The notes beneath the pieces were generated by a model that made no database searches, was not told where the DNA came from, and saw nothing but the letters and a program-made list of their open reading frames with translations. 64,000 nucleotides of DNA, taken from the NCBI GenBank assembly GCA_947650285.1, contig CANTFL010001335.1, positions 299,834 to 363,833 on the forward strand, read 5' to 3'. Every line of letters starts with the position of its first letter. Position 1 is the first letter of the stretch. This document shows, piece after piece, positions 31,351 to 43,789 of this stretch. This DNA is from Hyaloperonospora brassicae (lineage: Eukaryota; Oomycota; Peronosporomycetes; Peronosporales; Peronosporaceae). The translations under genes and the position numbers were made by a program.

Positions 31351-34300
31351 GTATGTATGCATATTGATTCTCGACATGAGAGGCACTTCTTAAGAGTAGC
31401 GTGGTGGGCGCAGGATACAGATGAAGTGAGCTTGGATATTGTGCTGCTTCGCTACAAGGTTCGTACATCAAATTTAGAGCCAACATATTCTGACTCGCGT
31501 GTGTTTTTGTAAATCGTGGCGCCTTACAGCACATACCCTTATCCGGGTTAATAAAAAATGCAGACCGCCTGCTTGGGCGCGGGCAAACGTGATATAAGTG
31601 GTGAATGAGCACTGTGTAGCTTCAGCGTATTGTCTGAGAAGACATATGATACACTGCTAATACCAATCTGCCAATTTGTTTGTCGGTGACGTCACAGTTA
31701 ATTATTAAATACATCGTGATCATTGGCATCTTGAAATATGGCCTGGCAATTAACTTTTTGTGACCGTAAGATGCACCGAAGCTGCAGTGATTGTGTTTCT
31801 TTTTCACTATCTTTGCGGCACTTCCTTCGCAATTAGTAATTGTATAGGAGATTCCTGCGTCTTGTGATAGGCACGAGTACGTGTAGGTTGACGTTAATGG
31901 CTTTAGGCTGTAAACTTCTTCTCCAAAAAACCAGTGTGTATCGATAGCAGCAGCGTTGACTTGCCCTTGTACCTCGATAGAGGCATGGTACGAGCTGGTA
32001 CCTATTTAGTATATTACATTTGGGCATAAATAGTCCAAAAAGGTATATTTAATTCACTTGCTACCTCTACTGCTGCCGACGTCTATATCACTTGATGCTG
32101 TCGAGCCTCTTTAGCAATACTAGGACGTATAGCATTTTTTATATTCGTGATTAAATATGCATTTTTTTTATTTTTCCAATAAAGCTAACCTCGCATTCTT
32201 GCTTGAAGCGCGCAATGATTAATAAGTAGATCGCGACATAATAAGGCTTGGTTTAAAACGCTTCATGTAGGCTCATACATCCTTTTTCTGGAGACGGTTG
32301 ATATTATTTTAACTTAGCTGTACCTTTCCTTTTACGAATCGTGCTCTTCTAATTCAAGTACCCTCCTCTCCAGATATCGTAGACGTGGGTACTCTAGGCA
32401 CGTACGTAGACTATGGTCATTGTGAATAAATTGCACGGTATCAGTACAAGCGTCTGGTGCCCGGTTAGAGGATAACTCACGATCTCGCCAATTCTTTTGA
32501 CTTTACGTAGCTTATCCACATCAATTCGAAAAGAGACAATTACTCGATGCACGACGTAAAATATAACTTGGCCGACAAATGTGGTCTTTTCTTGACAATT
32601 CCTCTGTTGCAAAGGACAAAGTCATGCATACTTTACCTTAACTTTGACATCCGTGCAGCAGCTAACGATCAGGTGCAAAGATATTGTGGCAATACATTAG
32701 CTTGACAGCTCTTTCAACGTTGCCTCGCGAGTTGCTTCGACAAGAATAAGCGCGATATCTCATCACTTGATATATGTCAGCGAAATCGATTCATAAGAGT
32801 TTGCCCGTAAGATGCTATACTAAAATGATAAAGCGACGACTATAAGAAGGTTCTTAACCTATAGAAATTACAATTTTACATCGAGCTTATCGGTCTTTGT
32901 TTGACTACGGCATCAACATGCTACGTTATAGTTTCATGTCGCTTATCGTGTGAGAATGCGAATCGAACGTTGTATGTTTTTGAAGATGGTAGGCCATCAT
33001 ATCTGCTGCTTAATCATTCGCTTGGGTTTTGTTCACGGCTTCCTCACCTGTCGTTTATCGAGATACTTATTTACTATCGACCGTGGCAGTAAAGTAAGAA
33101 GGCATTTCGGCCATCACATGGATGGCCTTTACAACAAATTTGAGAGTCTTGCCAGTTGAGTCCCGCTACAGGTCAAGTCACAGATACTACTTTTTTCCGA
33201 ACACCATATGGTTCTTCTGCAGCTGACAAGATCGTCAAGCTGACAACGTAGCACTCCTCAATGAACGCAGACTTTCAGACAAAAGTACTTCGGACACGAA
33301 AACAGCCCCAAACATAGGCGTGCGGTTAAACTTAACGATAGAGGCTCTCAGTTTTGTCCAAGGTTCATTTCAGCGCGAAAATTGCTAGCCGTCATCTGTT
33401 CTTGACTTATCCCTCAGGTCGGCAATCCGCCAGCTATGTCCACAAAAATGAATGGCACCTAGTTATACACGTAACCATGCCGCTTGCTTGTCCGGAGACA
33501 ACAAAGACTGTGCATATCGTGCTGCTTCTGACGATCAGCTTTTCTACAAGATTGTTATTCTTAATCGCGCCACATTTGCCGTATCTAGCTTCTTCTGCTG
33601 CATGATAATTCAGGTACCAGCTACGCACGCGGCCACTCGCTTTTCGGTATATTTTGCAGTATATCAAGCTTGTAAAAGCACATGCTCATTTGTTCCTTAC
33701 TTGAGCACGTCTGAGTAGTCAAAAGGAATCCGCTGGACGCGAACGTGTTGCTCCGGCTTGTGGCTCGAAAAGCAATAGACTAAGCTACCACCATGTATGT
33801 TGTCTTTAAGAACATACATGATGGTATCTGAGTACAGAAATTTTCGAGCAACATGTCGGAGCAGCTAAAATGACGGATTTAAGCTTACGCTGGGCGCTCG
33901 AATAATCATCAGGCGACGCAGGAAGTAAGTGCCCTCGGTGTATCAAGTGAGGATTTGATACGTTTTGTATGCAACATTGCAACAACAAAGCTCGACCTAC
34001 GGCTGATAAATACAATAAATAGCTACCTTATTGTAGTGAATGCTAGCAAATCATATTGCAGATTCAACTGACACATGCAGTTTTCTTGTAATAAGTAATG
34101 AAATCCAGGTAAATGCCTTACTTTGACGCCGCACTTAATCTTACCCATAGGGTAAACAACGACCATCGATTATCTATCATACTTGTGTGCAGTGGACATC
34201 ACGTCCCCACATTGTAACCCACACTTTAAAAAGATACGACAGTTGAATATAGCTGGCCTCACTTGATGACATCGTAGCTAAATTTAGGTAGAGTCATTAA

Positions 34301-35214
34301 CGATGACATCTGTGACCAAAGTAGTAAAAAATCACTACGTAGAGATCGCGGATTATTGACCGCGCATTTCCTCGATTAATTTAGCTTATCTTCTATTGAT
34401 TTTATCTTGGATACAATAAATGTATATCAGTCTTGCTTTTCCAGCTTCCCTTCAGTTTGCGGTACGCGCAGATAATTTGTTAAGTATGAATAAGACGCCT
34501 TACGGCCAATAGTTTGAGGGTGGTTACCACGCTACCAGCAAGATAAGACGTTTCTTTCGCTTCCTTGCAGTTTCTAGACGGTGAAATGTTGGTTATTGCG
34601 TAAATTTGGTTGGCTCTAGCCTATACTTGTAGCGATTGGTTGTGTATTCATTGTCCGTCTTGATGTGAGGTTGTAAATACGATTTTTCATACTGTTAACG
34701 TATCGTATTGTATTACATCATTATTTTTAACACCATCGATATTTATATATATACGAGAATAACGCTCACGAGAAAAGTGATAAAAGCTTACTAATTACTA
34801 CTACTTATCATCTGAGCAATGTGTTTTTTATAATAGACGGTGACAAATATTTATTGCTATAACCTAGTATATCTGCCTTCTATCAACTTATATATAAACT
34901 AGTGAAGTCCACGTGTAAAGACGTAAACGCGCATCTATTCATGCGGCATTCATTGAAGGCGTGTGATAGAATCATCGAAGTCAATGAGTCCGACCTATTC
35001 AAACGATTCCCTGAAATTAATCCGAATACATCTAATCGTAAGGAGAATCTCTTATTTTTCAAGTGGGGTAGGTGCTTCGAAATATGTGGCATACAGATCC
35101 CTAATGAATATATCAGATTGGTGTCATTTTGACATGTAAAGACGATCGAATGCTTGCTCGCGGTATTTGATATATACCAAGACCTGAATAGTTATATAAT
35201 TCGTATTCCTACTA
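31351..35214. other. Long AT-rich intergenic stretch, no gene recognised
   Basis: ORFs do not exceed 88 codons and have no recognisable features. One imperfect 16-bp inverted repeat stands out at 33786-33826 (arms TACCACCATGTATGTT and AACATACATGATGGTA, one mismatch). Confidence 0.55.
33786..33826. repeat. Inverted repeat, 16-bp arms
   Basis: Arms at 33786-33801 and 33811-33826 pair at 15 of 16 positions around a 9-nt loop. It could be the end of a foldback element or chance; no neighbour suggests a function. Confidence 0.7.
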
Positions 35215-35679
35215 TGTAACGGGATGCGCCAGTTACATAAAAATTTATACAAATGTATCAATTTCTGAATGTTATCTATTTCAATAATTTTTTGATTGAC
35301 ATTACTCGAAAAGAGGTAATGGTGACAGAATATTTACACCGAGGGTAATAGTTTGGGTGATCCACTTCTTGGTGGATGTAGACGCTACATCAACTAACTC
35401 AACCATCAATCGCTGCATGACGCGCGCAATGGGTCGTGAGCAAGAAACCCACATAGCAGATTGTAGTTGAATATAGTTAGATGAAGACACCGATGGTTTA
35501 TTAGGGAACTTAACTATATTAAATACAGGTGTACTTTTCCCCTTAAATAGAGCTTTCTAGTTCTGTCTACTTCCTTGCGCCTCCTCACGCCACGTGTACG
35601 TGACGTCGGGGGTACGCAGCCTTCTGCTCGGTTTACACGAGGTCTTACCAGTCATCTGGTAAGAGCGTGCCTCGTTACA
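35215..35679 (+). repeat. Solo LTR related to element 2 (465 bp, TSD TACTA)
   Basis: Begins TGTAACGGGA, ends CTCGTTACA, and is flanked by perfect TACTA repeats at 35210-35214 and 35680-35684. Its reverse complement aligns with the element 2 LTR at 51126-51591 nearly throughout. Hairpins include GATGTAG / CTACATC near 35376 and TCTTACCAG / CTGGTAAGA at 35643-35664. No internal sequence is attached. Confidence 0.9.
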
Positions 35680-36344
35680 TACTACGTATGGCCCAGCTCG
35701 ATCCAATGGATCTACCTGACTACACATCTTGAATGATAATACCTTTACGGAGCCTCACCAGCATCATTGAAACATGCGAAGTGCTGCACACGCTAATTTG
35801 GATGTAGCCACCTGACTAGTTGATTTGCTTAATTTGCTTAAACTCCAAATGCAACGAGATAGACCCTATAAAATCGCGAGTCAGACGGTTAAAAAAGTAA
35901 TTGCACTTTTGAATCCGGGATTTGTGTAAGTAATGGTTAGGTCAAGCTTTTTCAGGTTTCATCAAGGAGCGCTATGTTTTAATGCATAATATCTTAATGC
36001 TTTATTATGCATGAGTGCTTCCCCGACAATGTCTTATATGCTTGATTACATGTGCAGGAAAGCCTCCTCTTTGTTCAGAATCCTAATACCAGTGCAATGT
36101 GCTTGAATAATCTATTAATGAAAGATTATTTAAACTGATGACTACGGAATTCTTTTTGTGGAAAATTTCTCGGGTCAATTCCGAAGTAAGATTGAATGGA
36201 ATAATGTTCCATAACTCGGACTTTTATATGACATAAATCATACCATCACGTAATAATAATTAAGAAGAAGGGTTAACTACGTGGAAGTAAGATCTGTTGA
36301 TCATGTGTCTCGACTTGTATTTGGCTGTTTAGTAGTCAGCATGA
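35680..36344. other. No recognisable feature
   Basis: AT-rich DNA without ORFs of note between a solo LTR and a reverse transcriptase remnant. Confidence 0.5.
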
Positions 36345-37010
36345 GTATTTTACCGTGATGCACCCAAAAGTGGTGGTCACGCGTTGCAAAAATACGGTTC
36401 TAAAGTTGTCGTAAATTAAAATTTGCACTAATTGAGTGTAGGAAACTTTCGTACCTGACGTCAACGCGCATTCGGACAGGTATATCCATGCTTATCCGTT
36501 ATAATTAGGAACGCGTTGTTGGGGTAACTGATGCAAAATATATCACCGAACCACAGATGTGATATACGTACTTGCGAATGTATAATAAGCATCGCCAAGC
36601 CTTTTGCAGCTATTGACTGATTTCAAAGCAGAGTTATGGGCTCTATATACTAGTATGCACGGGATTTTTCGCGCATGCACTAGGGTCTGATACGAAAAAT
36701 CATCAATACATGGATTAAAATTAAGGTGCTATTATACATACAACTTATAATACGTCACTTTTCTGTATCTTTTTCGATCACGTTATCGTTGTAGCACTAA
36801 GCACGAAGTGAAGAAACACACAAGATTAAGAACTCCTGTGACCTTTCAAAAGTAATTATATGGATATAATGTTACATCTTACATGGCCACATCCAAACGA
36901 TGACAAGTATAAATTGAAAAACCATCTCAAAACTAGCGACCGCTGCTTCATGACACAGTATTGTATACCCGACTGTAAATTAACTTGTGTTATGCACGTT
37001 CAAACTGAGG
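36345..37010 (-). pseudogene. Highly decayed gypsy reverse transcriptase fragment
   Basis: Nucleotide landmarks are collinear with element 1 RT. GTGATGCACCCAAAAGTGGT at 36355 matches the site near 19922, and CTGCTTCATGACACAGTA at 36945 matches the one near 20533, with almost the same spacing (590 against 611 bp). Between them 36518-36560 also resembles 20090-20130. No frame stays open. It is probably part of the same dead element as the gag fragment at 38865-39300, which has the same orientation. The plus-strand 137-codon ORF over this area is therefore spurious. Confidence 0.6.
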
Positions 37011-38864
37011 CAGATATCACTGTAGCCTCCAGGGGATACATTATTGTATCTCGAAAAGATACGGTAGAGTATTTGCCTTTATTACTGACCAGAACCGAAA
37101 CGAGTGCGCAATGCCTCGAGCGTCTTCACATATCATCATTTGCTTCCGTAGATTATATCACACTTGCTTGTTCATTAATAAAGGATACCACGGCCAAAGA
37201 CATATTGATGTCGTGTGTGTACTCTACGACGGATGGTACATTTACTCAATATTTACACCACGCACATATCTAAAGTATTGATAGTCACTAAGTTTACAAT
37301 ATGTTCATTAAATTATCGACGAATCAATTTTACAAATCTCGCCCATGTACTTTGATCGTAAAACAGCTTATTTTTAGCATTGATTGATCAAGACGTATCA
37401 TTTCACGATCCAGTCTATGAATTTACCCCCGTATTTTCTTAGGTCCATAGAACCTTGGTATACATTTCCTGTTTACTAATTCATCGATATACTCTTGATA
37501 TGGAACTATATAATCAGCTCGATCGTATACGACCGTATAATACACGACAATTTTATTTACTTCGAGATTACTTAATTTTTTAATGTAGGTTCTGGCCTCA
37601 AGACAAGTTTATATGATCTGATCCAATCGACTTAGTTAAATGGTGCTTTAACAACGTTGTATGGGTTTCAAGAAACCACCGGCAGAATGCTATACATCTA
37701 TAGAAACATATCAGTGTACTAACGTGCAGTCGTTTTAGGAACATCATGCACGTTAGTCCATCGCAATCACTTGTTCAAGGTTCACAGGATAGTGAAAGAT
37801 CCACAATTAACTAGATGTTACTTCAATATGCAAGCAACAGACATCTCCCCGGACCGATGTCGCCTGCTGACACATACATGTGGCTGTCCGCGTCATATCA
37901 TGCAAGAATGTAGTCAAAATTACCATATAAATATGGTAGGATGAACTCATGGGATACTGCTGTATATCGTTTAAGGGGTAATGAAGATTTTAAAATTTTG
38001 CAACTGAATTCATCACCGCTGCAGATGTGCGTGTCGCAAAAACGCACCTTGATTTCCCCTTTACACGTTTCGTTCGAAAGCAACTTATAGTATAAATCAT
38101 CGTGTGACTGGTGTCAGATTAAATATAAAGCACTCAAGTCGACCGTGACAAAGCAAAAAAAGTTACTTCCACTTCTATTCCCAAGATGACGAGGTACCCT
38201 TAACAAGATGACAGCAACACACTGTGCTTCCGTGCTCATATCTCGCTTATTTTTGATACTTCAATTATCTTTACGTTAGTTTATCAAGAGGACACGTTGC
38301 TGCGATACCAACCAAAATTATCTTAACGTTAGTGGATTAGGAGGACATGTTGCTGCAATACTGGCCCCGAACTACTTAATTCATTCGCTACATCGGCGCA
38401 ATTTTGCACCAAAGTCATATGCAGGAATAAGTTTACTTCTCTTTTCTTTCCAGACGAACGGTCGATCAATTCGTTATGTGCTACAAGAGACGGCGAGTGT
38501 AAATACACTTATTAGCTTAGATGTCATCCCCTGAAAACGAATTGTCCTCAGTAATTAACTGTTACCATGAAAGGTAGATCCATGTGTTCGCAATATACCG
38601 AGGTCCGCGAACTCGAGACCTTGACGATTCTGGTATTTTAGATAGATATATATCAAACGAGGAACTGGATAAGTCGAATGCTACAGTTCTCCAGCGATGC
38701 ATTGTATTGCGTGGTATGACACCTCGATTTCTAAGAGAGATAGTGGATATTGACGGGACCTTTCAAGACATATCTGGTGAACTCAGAAGCATTTGAATTA
38801 TTTTCAATGCGCTTACAGATAAAAACCTACGAGGTTTCGTTTGCATCAAGCAATAGCGTATATG
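37011..38864. other. No recognisable gene; presumed element debris
   Basis: Short ORFs only. It lies between RT and gag remnants of one orientation and may hold unrecognisable internal element sequence. A 53-bp tandem duplication is present at 38263-38368. Confidence 0.45.
38263..38368. repeat. Two tandem copies of a 53-bp unit
   Basis: The unit beginning AATTATCTTTACGTTAG at 38263 recurs at 38316 with a handful of changes (shared GAGGACA-GTTGCTGC core). It is diverged, hence old. Confidence 0.75.
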
Positions 38865-39300
38865 TCACACTTGTCCTTCTTCTTGATCGGTAGATCTTAT
38901 CGAGCCCTGATCGTCACGCGGCGTACCAAACGTATGTCTGACCTGATCCTTGAAGCTATAGTACGACTCAAATACACAAGCGTCGTGAAAATTAGGAATT
39001 AACGCCCAGGATTTGGCAGGTCCGCCGAACGTAAACATGCTGTACCTTACCTTCATCACATCGCCTTTGATACCAAAAGCTTCGATGTCATCGCATTAAT
39101 CAACTACGTATGTAAGCAAGGAGTCCCCTATGCTATCTTGAGCTTGGAGATGCTAAATCGTCAAGCTTTTGTATCGACGCATATGCGTCTGACCGCCAAC
39201 AGCAGCATAAGCTTGCCTTGTCTGAGCAATTAGGCTGCACGAGACCTCAATAATTTTAATTGGGGTTTTATTCTTCGACCCCGTCAAGTTCATGTTGCAT
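38865..39300 (-). pseudogene. Gypsy Gag fragment
   Basis: Minus-strand reading gives AYAAVGGQTHMRRYKSL, two stops, then DVMKVRYSMFTFGGPAKSWAL and the SFKDQVRHTFGTPRD segment. This is the Gag core seen in element 1 (AAVGGTAHARRPEVMKV, then HLAGRAKTWSLG and DDFKSRLRQTFEQP). The fragment is truncated at both ends and dead. Confidence 0.7.
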
Positions 39301-39399
39301 GAAATTGGCGATCGTGGCACGTGTATGGGAGCAGCGTTGACGACATTGCTGATGTGATGCCGACTATTTACTGACGTCCAGACGACCGACTAACGAGGG

Positions 39400-40140
39400 G
39401 GGTATATCGTTTCTGTGTAACAAGTCTTTTTCGCCTTGTATACCCGTCGGTAGGGCGTTGTGCACTCTATTCAGTGGATTCTTGTCGATGCCAAACTTGA
39501 TTTTATCTGGGACGGAAAAAAATCGCGTGGAAATCTTCACGCGATCACACTTAACTTGTAGATGCTCGAAATCAGCTACCTAGATCCCAACGAGATCACC
39601 TTGTCCAATACATAGATATTGATCGGCTTGACCTTCTGACCACTTGAACCGTCTCGCGGTCTTGATCATCCTTGCTTTCTTCATACGCCCTATCGCAGTT
39701 TTATTGGGTTTTCTGAGAGTCATGAACGCACCTGGCCAAAATAAACATTACGTCAATTGTACAGACGAGCAACGTAACGCAAGATGTCGTCGTGAGGCTA
39801 CATATCCAATCCGGAAGCGATGACACGTGTTTGTCTAAGTAGATTTGACTCTGTTTTATGTTAATTACCTATCTCACCTAAACCTACGACCCATCCTGTC
39901 AATGAAAAGAGACGCTCTCCACGTGTCATCACCTAAATCACTCTGTGTCTTGTACATCATAGACTCCTTGATCTATCCCCTACTCCTAGCTCAGGTCAGG
40001 ATCTGATCCGGTATCGGATTCCCTCTTGGATTGGATATCCACTTACATCGGACTGCCGCCCGAATCGGATACCTCTCGAACCGGATCCTCTCTCAAATCG
40101 GATCCACTCTGAAATCGGATCCTATTTTAGTGATCCACCC
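39400..40140 (-). repeat. Family G LTR remnant with its own GATC-type array
   Basis: CTTGTATACCCGTCGGTAGG and GCACTCTATTCAGTGGATTC (39435-39485), the TCACGCGATC segment at 39537-39546 and CCCAACGAGATCACC near 39585 follow the order of the LTR at 7027-7970. The distal part (40001-40125) is a tandem array of ATCGGATCC/CTCT units. Borders are approximate. Confidence 0.55.
40001..40125. repeat. ATCGGATCC-type tandem array
   Basis: About eight imperfect units of 15-18 bp containing ATCGGAT(C)C, at the distal end of a family G LTR remnant. Confidence 0.8.
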
Positions 40141-40661
40141 ATTCGAACGTCTTATTTAGTCCGGTTACCATGATATCACTTATTCAACACATTCTTTACA
40201 ACATTCTTCGATCCACTTCTTCAAACATGCTGCTCTATCCAGTAAAATAAACACTTGTCGTTATTTGCTGGGATATCAACGGCCGCTACCTACTAATTCC
40301 GTCGAACCCATCTTATTTGATCTCTCTCTACAGGAAAAGATACGTGATTCGTAATACTATCATCACAATATTTCTATCGTGCTCTTAGAATGAGCCCGGC
40401 GAGCGAGATAATGCCAGTATTTTTAATAAAGATCCCAAGACTTTACTAAGTACTGTCTAATGTAGCTTACACTGACAACAGTGTCGGTTATAAACGTCTC
40501 CGGAATAATTAAAATTCAAAAAAAACCAATCATTGTAACTACGTGCCTCATATTCTCGCGTAAAAGCGATACGGTGGAAGCAACTCGATTAACGAGAATG
40601 CGTTACTCCAAGAGATACCGACACTGTATACGACATTGTCGAGCGTGTCTATACATACAAA

Positions 40662-42184
40662 CATGGTCAAAAGTATCCGAAGACCCTTTAACAATACAAG
40701 ATCTCGGCTTCTACTGGTCGTTTTAGTCGCTGTTTTACTATGTTTAGCCTATCGACGTGCGCCACGCGTGGTTGTGGCTACGGCGCCAGTTTTGCCACGC
40801 TGAAAAGGGGACTCCCATACGATTGACAAAAATGCAAGGTAGACAGAATCACTGAACAAAGAATGCATACAAAACTCGTTATAAATAGAGTGATGTGATG
40901 CATGTAGGTGAATGTTAGTTGTCAGTCTTATTACCTATTTTAATGGTATACACACAGTGCCGAGGTATGAAGTCGACCAGAGCTCGAACCTCGTTCATTA
41001 TGATCACATATCAGGCATCTAATATGGCATGTAGGACTTCCATGCGTGTTTCGTACTATTTTCCATGGTCATGCAAACGACGAGCCATTATAGACCACAA
41101 ATTCTCGATGGTGTTGAGGTCAAGGTATATGTATGGCCTATCTATAACCATCAGGCCAATCTGCAAAAAAAAATTATTCATCTCACGGGAAGTGTATATC
41201 GGAGCATTGTCTTGCTAGAATATAAACTTCGTGCCATAATTTAGGCGGGCGAAGGGGAGTAGATAATCTCTAATAGTGTAGAGATGTTGGAAAGAGATTT
41301 GGAGGCACTCGAAAATCGCCAGCTCGCTCCTTTCCTTCCAACTGATAGGCCTTCACCCTGATGATGCCGCATCCTTGTCGGCTCTGGATGTCCTGCTGCG
41401 CTGGACGACGAATATAGCGCTAGTAGAAGCGGAAGCCGTCCGGGCTGTCAAAGCTGAACTTCTTCTGGTCTGAAAAGATGACAGCCTTCCAGTTATGTTA
41501 GGTCGTCATCTTCTCAGACGCCCACCGTAGTCACGCAAATTTGTTCACCGCAGTAAGCTGAAGCGTCTCTTCCATCCCGGCGCACTGCAGAAAGTCGCAG
41601 CAAGACAGAATAAGGCGCACCGAGCGGGCGCTGCACGGCAGCTTGAGGTCGGCCTTCAGCTTGGAGAACTTGCTTTGGCTTTTGGCGGAGGAGAATACGA
41701 GACGTCGTGTGTAGCGCTCGGAGGGCTTCTAGGGGGGTGGCCGACTAGCTTCTTGGGATACTTGGTCTATTTAGTAAGGACGATTCAGATGGTGGCGATT
41801 GGTCGAACCACGGGTTTCTTGGTCTGGCGGTATGTGAGACCTACTTTACGTAGTACCTTGTCGCGGCCAACCTCTTCTGGTGTGCGTTCGTTGTGGTGCA
41901 ACATTTTCTGACTTACAACTACGCGTTGAGATGAAAACCAGTTCCATGTGATTATCACTGCATTTATGTCGAGTTTTGTATGCATTTTTTGTTCAGTGAT
42001 TCTGTCCACCTCACATTTTTGTCAATTGTATGGGTGTCCCCTTTTCAGCGTGGCAAAACTGGCGCCGTAGCCACAACCACGCGTGGCGCACGTCGATGGG
42101 CTAAACATATTAACCAGCGGCTAAAACGACCAGTAGAAGCCAATATATAGTCGATCGAAGGGTCTTCGGATACTTTTATCCATG
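40662..42184 (-). mobile_element. Tc1/mariner element with terminal inverted repeats of about 230 bp
   Basis: The first about 230 bp and the last about 230 bp are reverse complements with few differences. Both begin CATGG(T/A)(C/T)AAAAGTATCCGAAG and share GTTGTGGCTACGGCGCC and GCTGAAAAGGGGAC. They flank a minus-strand DDE transposase of Tc1/mariner type. Total length of about 1.5 kb fits this superfamily; long terminal repeats occur in some of its lineages. I do not see a clear TA target duplication. Confidence 0.85.
40915..41900 (-). pseudogene. Tc1/mariner transposase, inactivated
   Basis: Minus-strand pieces in order: KKFSFDSPDGFRFY followed by a stop (first catalytic Asp, about 41480-41440); QDNAPIYTSREMNNFF near 41217 (second Asp); DRPYIYLDLNTIENLWSIMARRLH near 41140-41085 (third acidic residue, Glu in IENLW); then the C-terminal RALVDFIPRHC near 40975. 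Stops and frame changes interrupt it. The N-terminal helix-turn-helix region (above 41560) is poorly preserved. It is related in pattern to the remnant at 8540-9400, but the protein words differ enough to be another lineage. Confidence 0.8.
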
Positions 42185-42788
42185 AGTGTTTAACAAACCA
42201 TGGTTCGATGTATCTAAATACCTGCATGAACCGAATCTATCTTGCTTACCTTCCATTGCACGGTCAATCATTATTGAACGTTTTGAAGGTCGATATAGGC
42301 TATTATGTATACAAATTAGCAAAAAGTGTTTAAACGTTTTATCTTTAGGCGATATGTAAGATGTAAGATCCGCCACATTTTTGCTCGCATTGACAGTTAC
42401 CAATTACTAAGATCATGTAAGGGGATCATCCCATAACAGGTACTGTCGATAAAATGGTTTACGAAGACACTGTTTTCTCAGTGCCATTCGGAAAGTTATC
42501 AAAAATAGCATTGTATGCAAGAATTATCAATATATTCACCAATCGATTTCAAACTGGGATATTTGTCTAGTCCTTTCAACCTATGGGTAGAAAAGACGGC
42601 GCACATTTAACCGTCAATATAACTATTATACTTTGTTATAGCATACTTGTATACACACGCTTCAAGATTGGTTAACGTACCAACAGGCAAGACTTGATGT
42701 AACCGCGTACTTCTGCCGCGCAGTCTTTATGGGATGCTCTGGCAGCTAAATGTATTGATTTGCGTGCCAAATCTACGAAATGGGTTGC
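42185..42788. other. No recognisable feature
   Basis: AT-rich sequence with short ORFs between the Tc1/mariner element and the target duplication of element 2. Confidence 0.5.
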
Positions 42789-42793
42789 GCGGC

Positions 42794-43640
42794 TGTAACG
42801 GACACGCTCTACCAGATGGATGGTTAGACCTTGTGTTAATAGAACTCTAGGCTGCGTACTCTCGACGTCACGTACACGTAGCGTGAAGAAGCGCGGGGTG
42901 TTAGAAGATGTAATTTTTCTGACAGGTTGCGTTTGTTTAGATGTGAATGCAAGACCTGCTACAGATTTAGGTCGATCTCACCTGGTTGGCTGACAAGCTG
43001 ACATATGGGACGGAGGAAGACGATCGTCATGTCGTACTGACATCTGGTGACAGCGGGAGAGATATAGACATACAAATGTCATGTGGGACCAGGACCGACA
43101 CATGGTGATGGACACGGTGGATGTGTGCCAGGTGCAACTTGACCAAAAACGTTGTATCGCTGTTCATGTGCATGTACTAGGGTTGAATACGAACGATCGT
43201 ACAACTCTCATTATATATTTCACCTTTAATTACTACATCCTTTGCACAAGTTCGACAACTACCGACTTCTAACACGAGGTAATTAAAATATCTAAAGAAG
43301 ATCTGTTTAAGGGAAAAGTACACCTGTATTTAATATAGTTAAGCTCCCTAATAAACCATCGTTGTCTTCATCTAACTATATTCAACTACAATCTACTATG
43401 TGGATTTCTTGCTCACGACCCATTGCGCGCGTCATGCAGCGATTGATGGTTGAGTTAGTTGATGTGGCGTCTACATCCACCAAGAAGTGGATCACCCAAA
43501 ACTATTACCCTCGGTGTTAATATTCTGTCACCATTACCTTTTTTCGAGTAATGTCAATTGATAATTATCGAAATGAGATAATATTGAAATAAACTGATAC
43601 ATTTGTATGAATTTTTTTGTTACCAGCTCAGCCCGTTACA
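42794..43640 (-). repeat. 3' LTR of element 2, interrupted by a nested solo LTR
   Basis: The parts 42794-42898 and 43275-43640 together align with 51126-51591; the intervening 376 bp are foreign. The LTR ends GCCCGTTACA at 43640 and is followed by the polypurine tract (minus-strand AAAGGGGGGTGA). Confidence 0.85.
42899..43274. repeat. Solo LTR of another family nested in the element 2 LTR
   Basis: A 376-bp insert with perfect 9-bp inverted ends TGTTAGAAG and CTTCTAACA. Flanks CGGGG (42894-42898) and CGAGG (43275-43279) are a 5-bp target duplication with one change. The TGTTAGAAG start is typical of Copia-type LTRs, so Copia is likely but unproven. Confidence 0.75.
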
Positions 43641-43652
43641 TCACCCCCCTTT
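43641..43652 (-). promoter_or_regulatory. Polypurine tract of element 2
   Basis: The minus strand reads AAAGGGGGGTGA directly before the 3' LTR, equivalent to 15936-15946 of element 1. Confidence 0.6.
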
Positions 43653-43789
43653 CAACCATCAGTCCCTCTATAATATATTCGATTTATTAGTAGCCGATAC
43701 AACACCTTTTCGTAGTTCTGGTAGGAAAGGAGCACTAAGGGGTTTTATCCTTCTTATTCTAACTTTTCCAGCGCATCACGGCTTTATAT

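Noticed and set aside
36860..37273. Plus-strand ORF of 137 codons
   Set aside because: It lies opposite a decayed gypsy RT whose landmarks can be placed on the minus strand, and it has no domain of its own.
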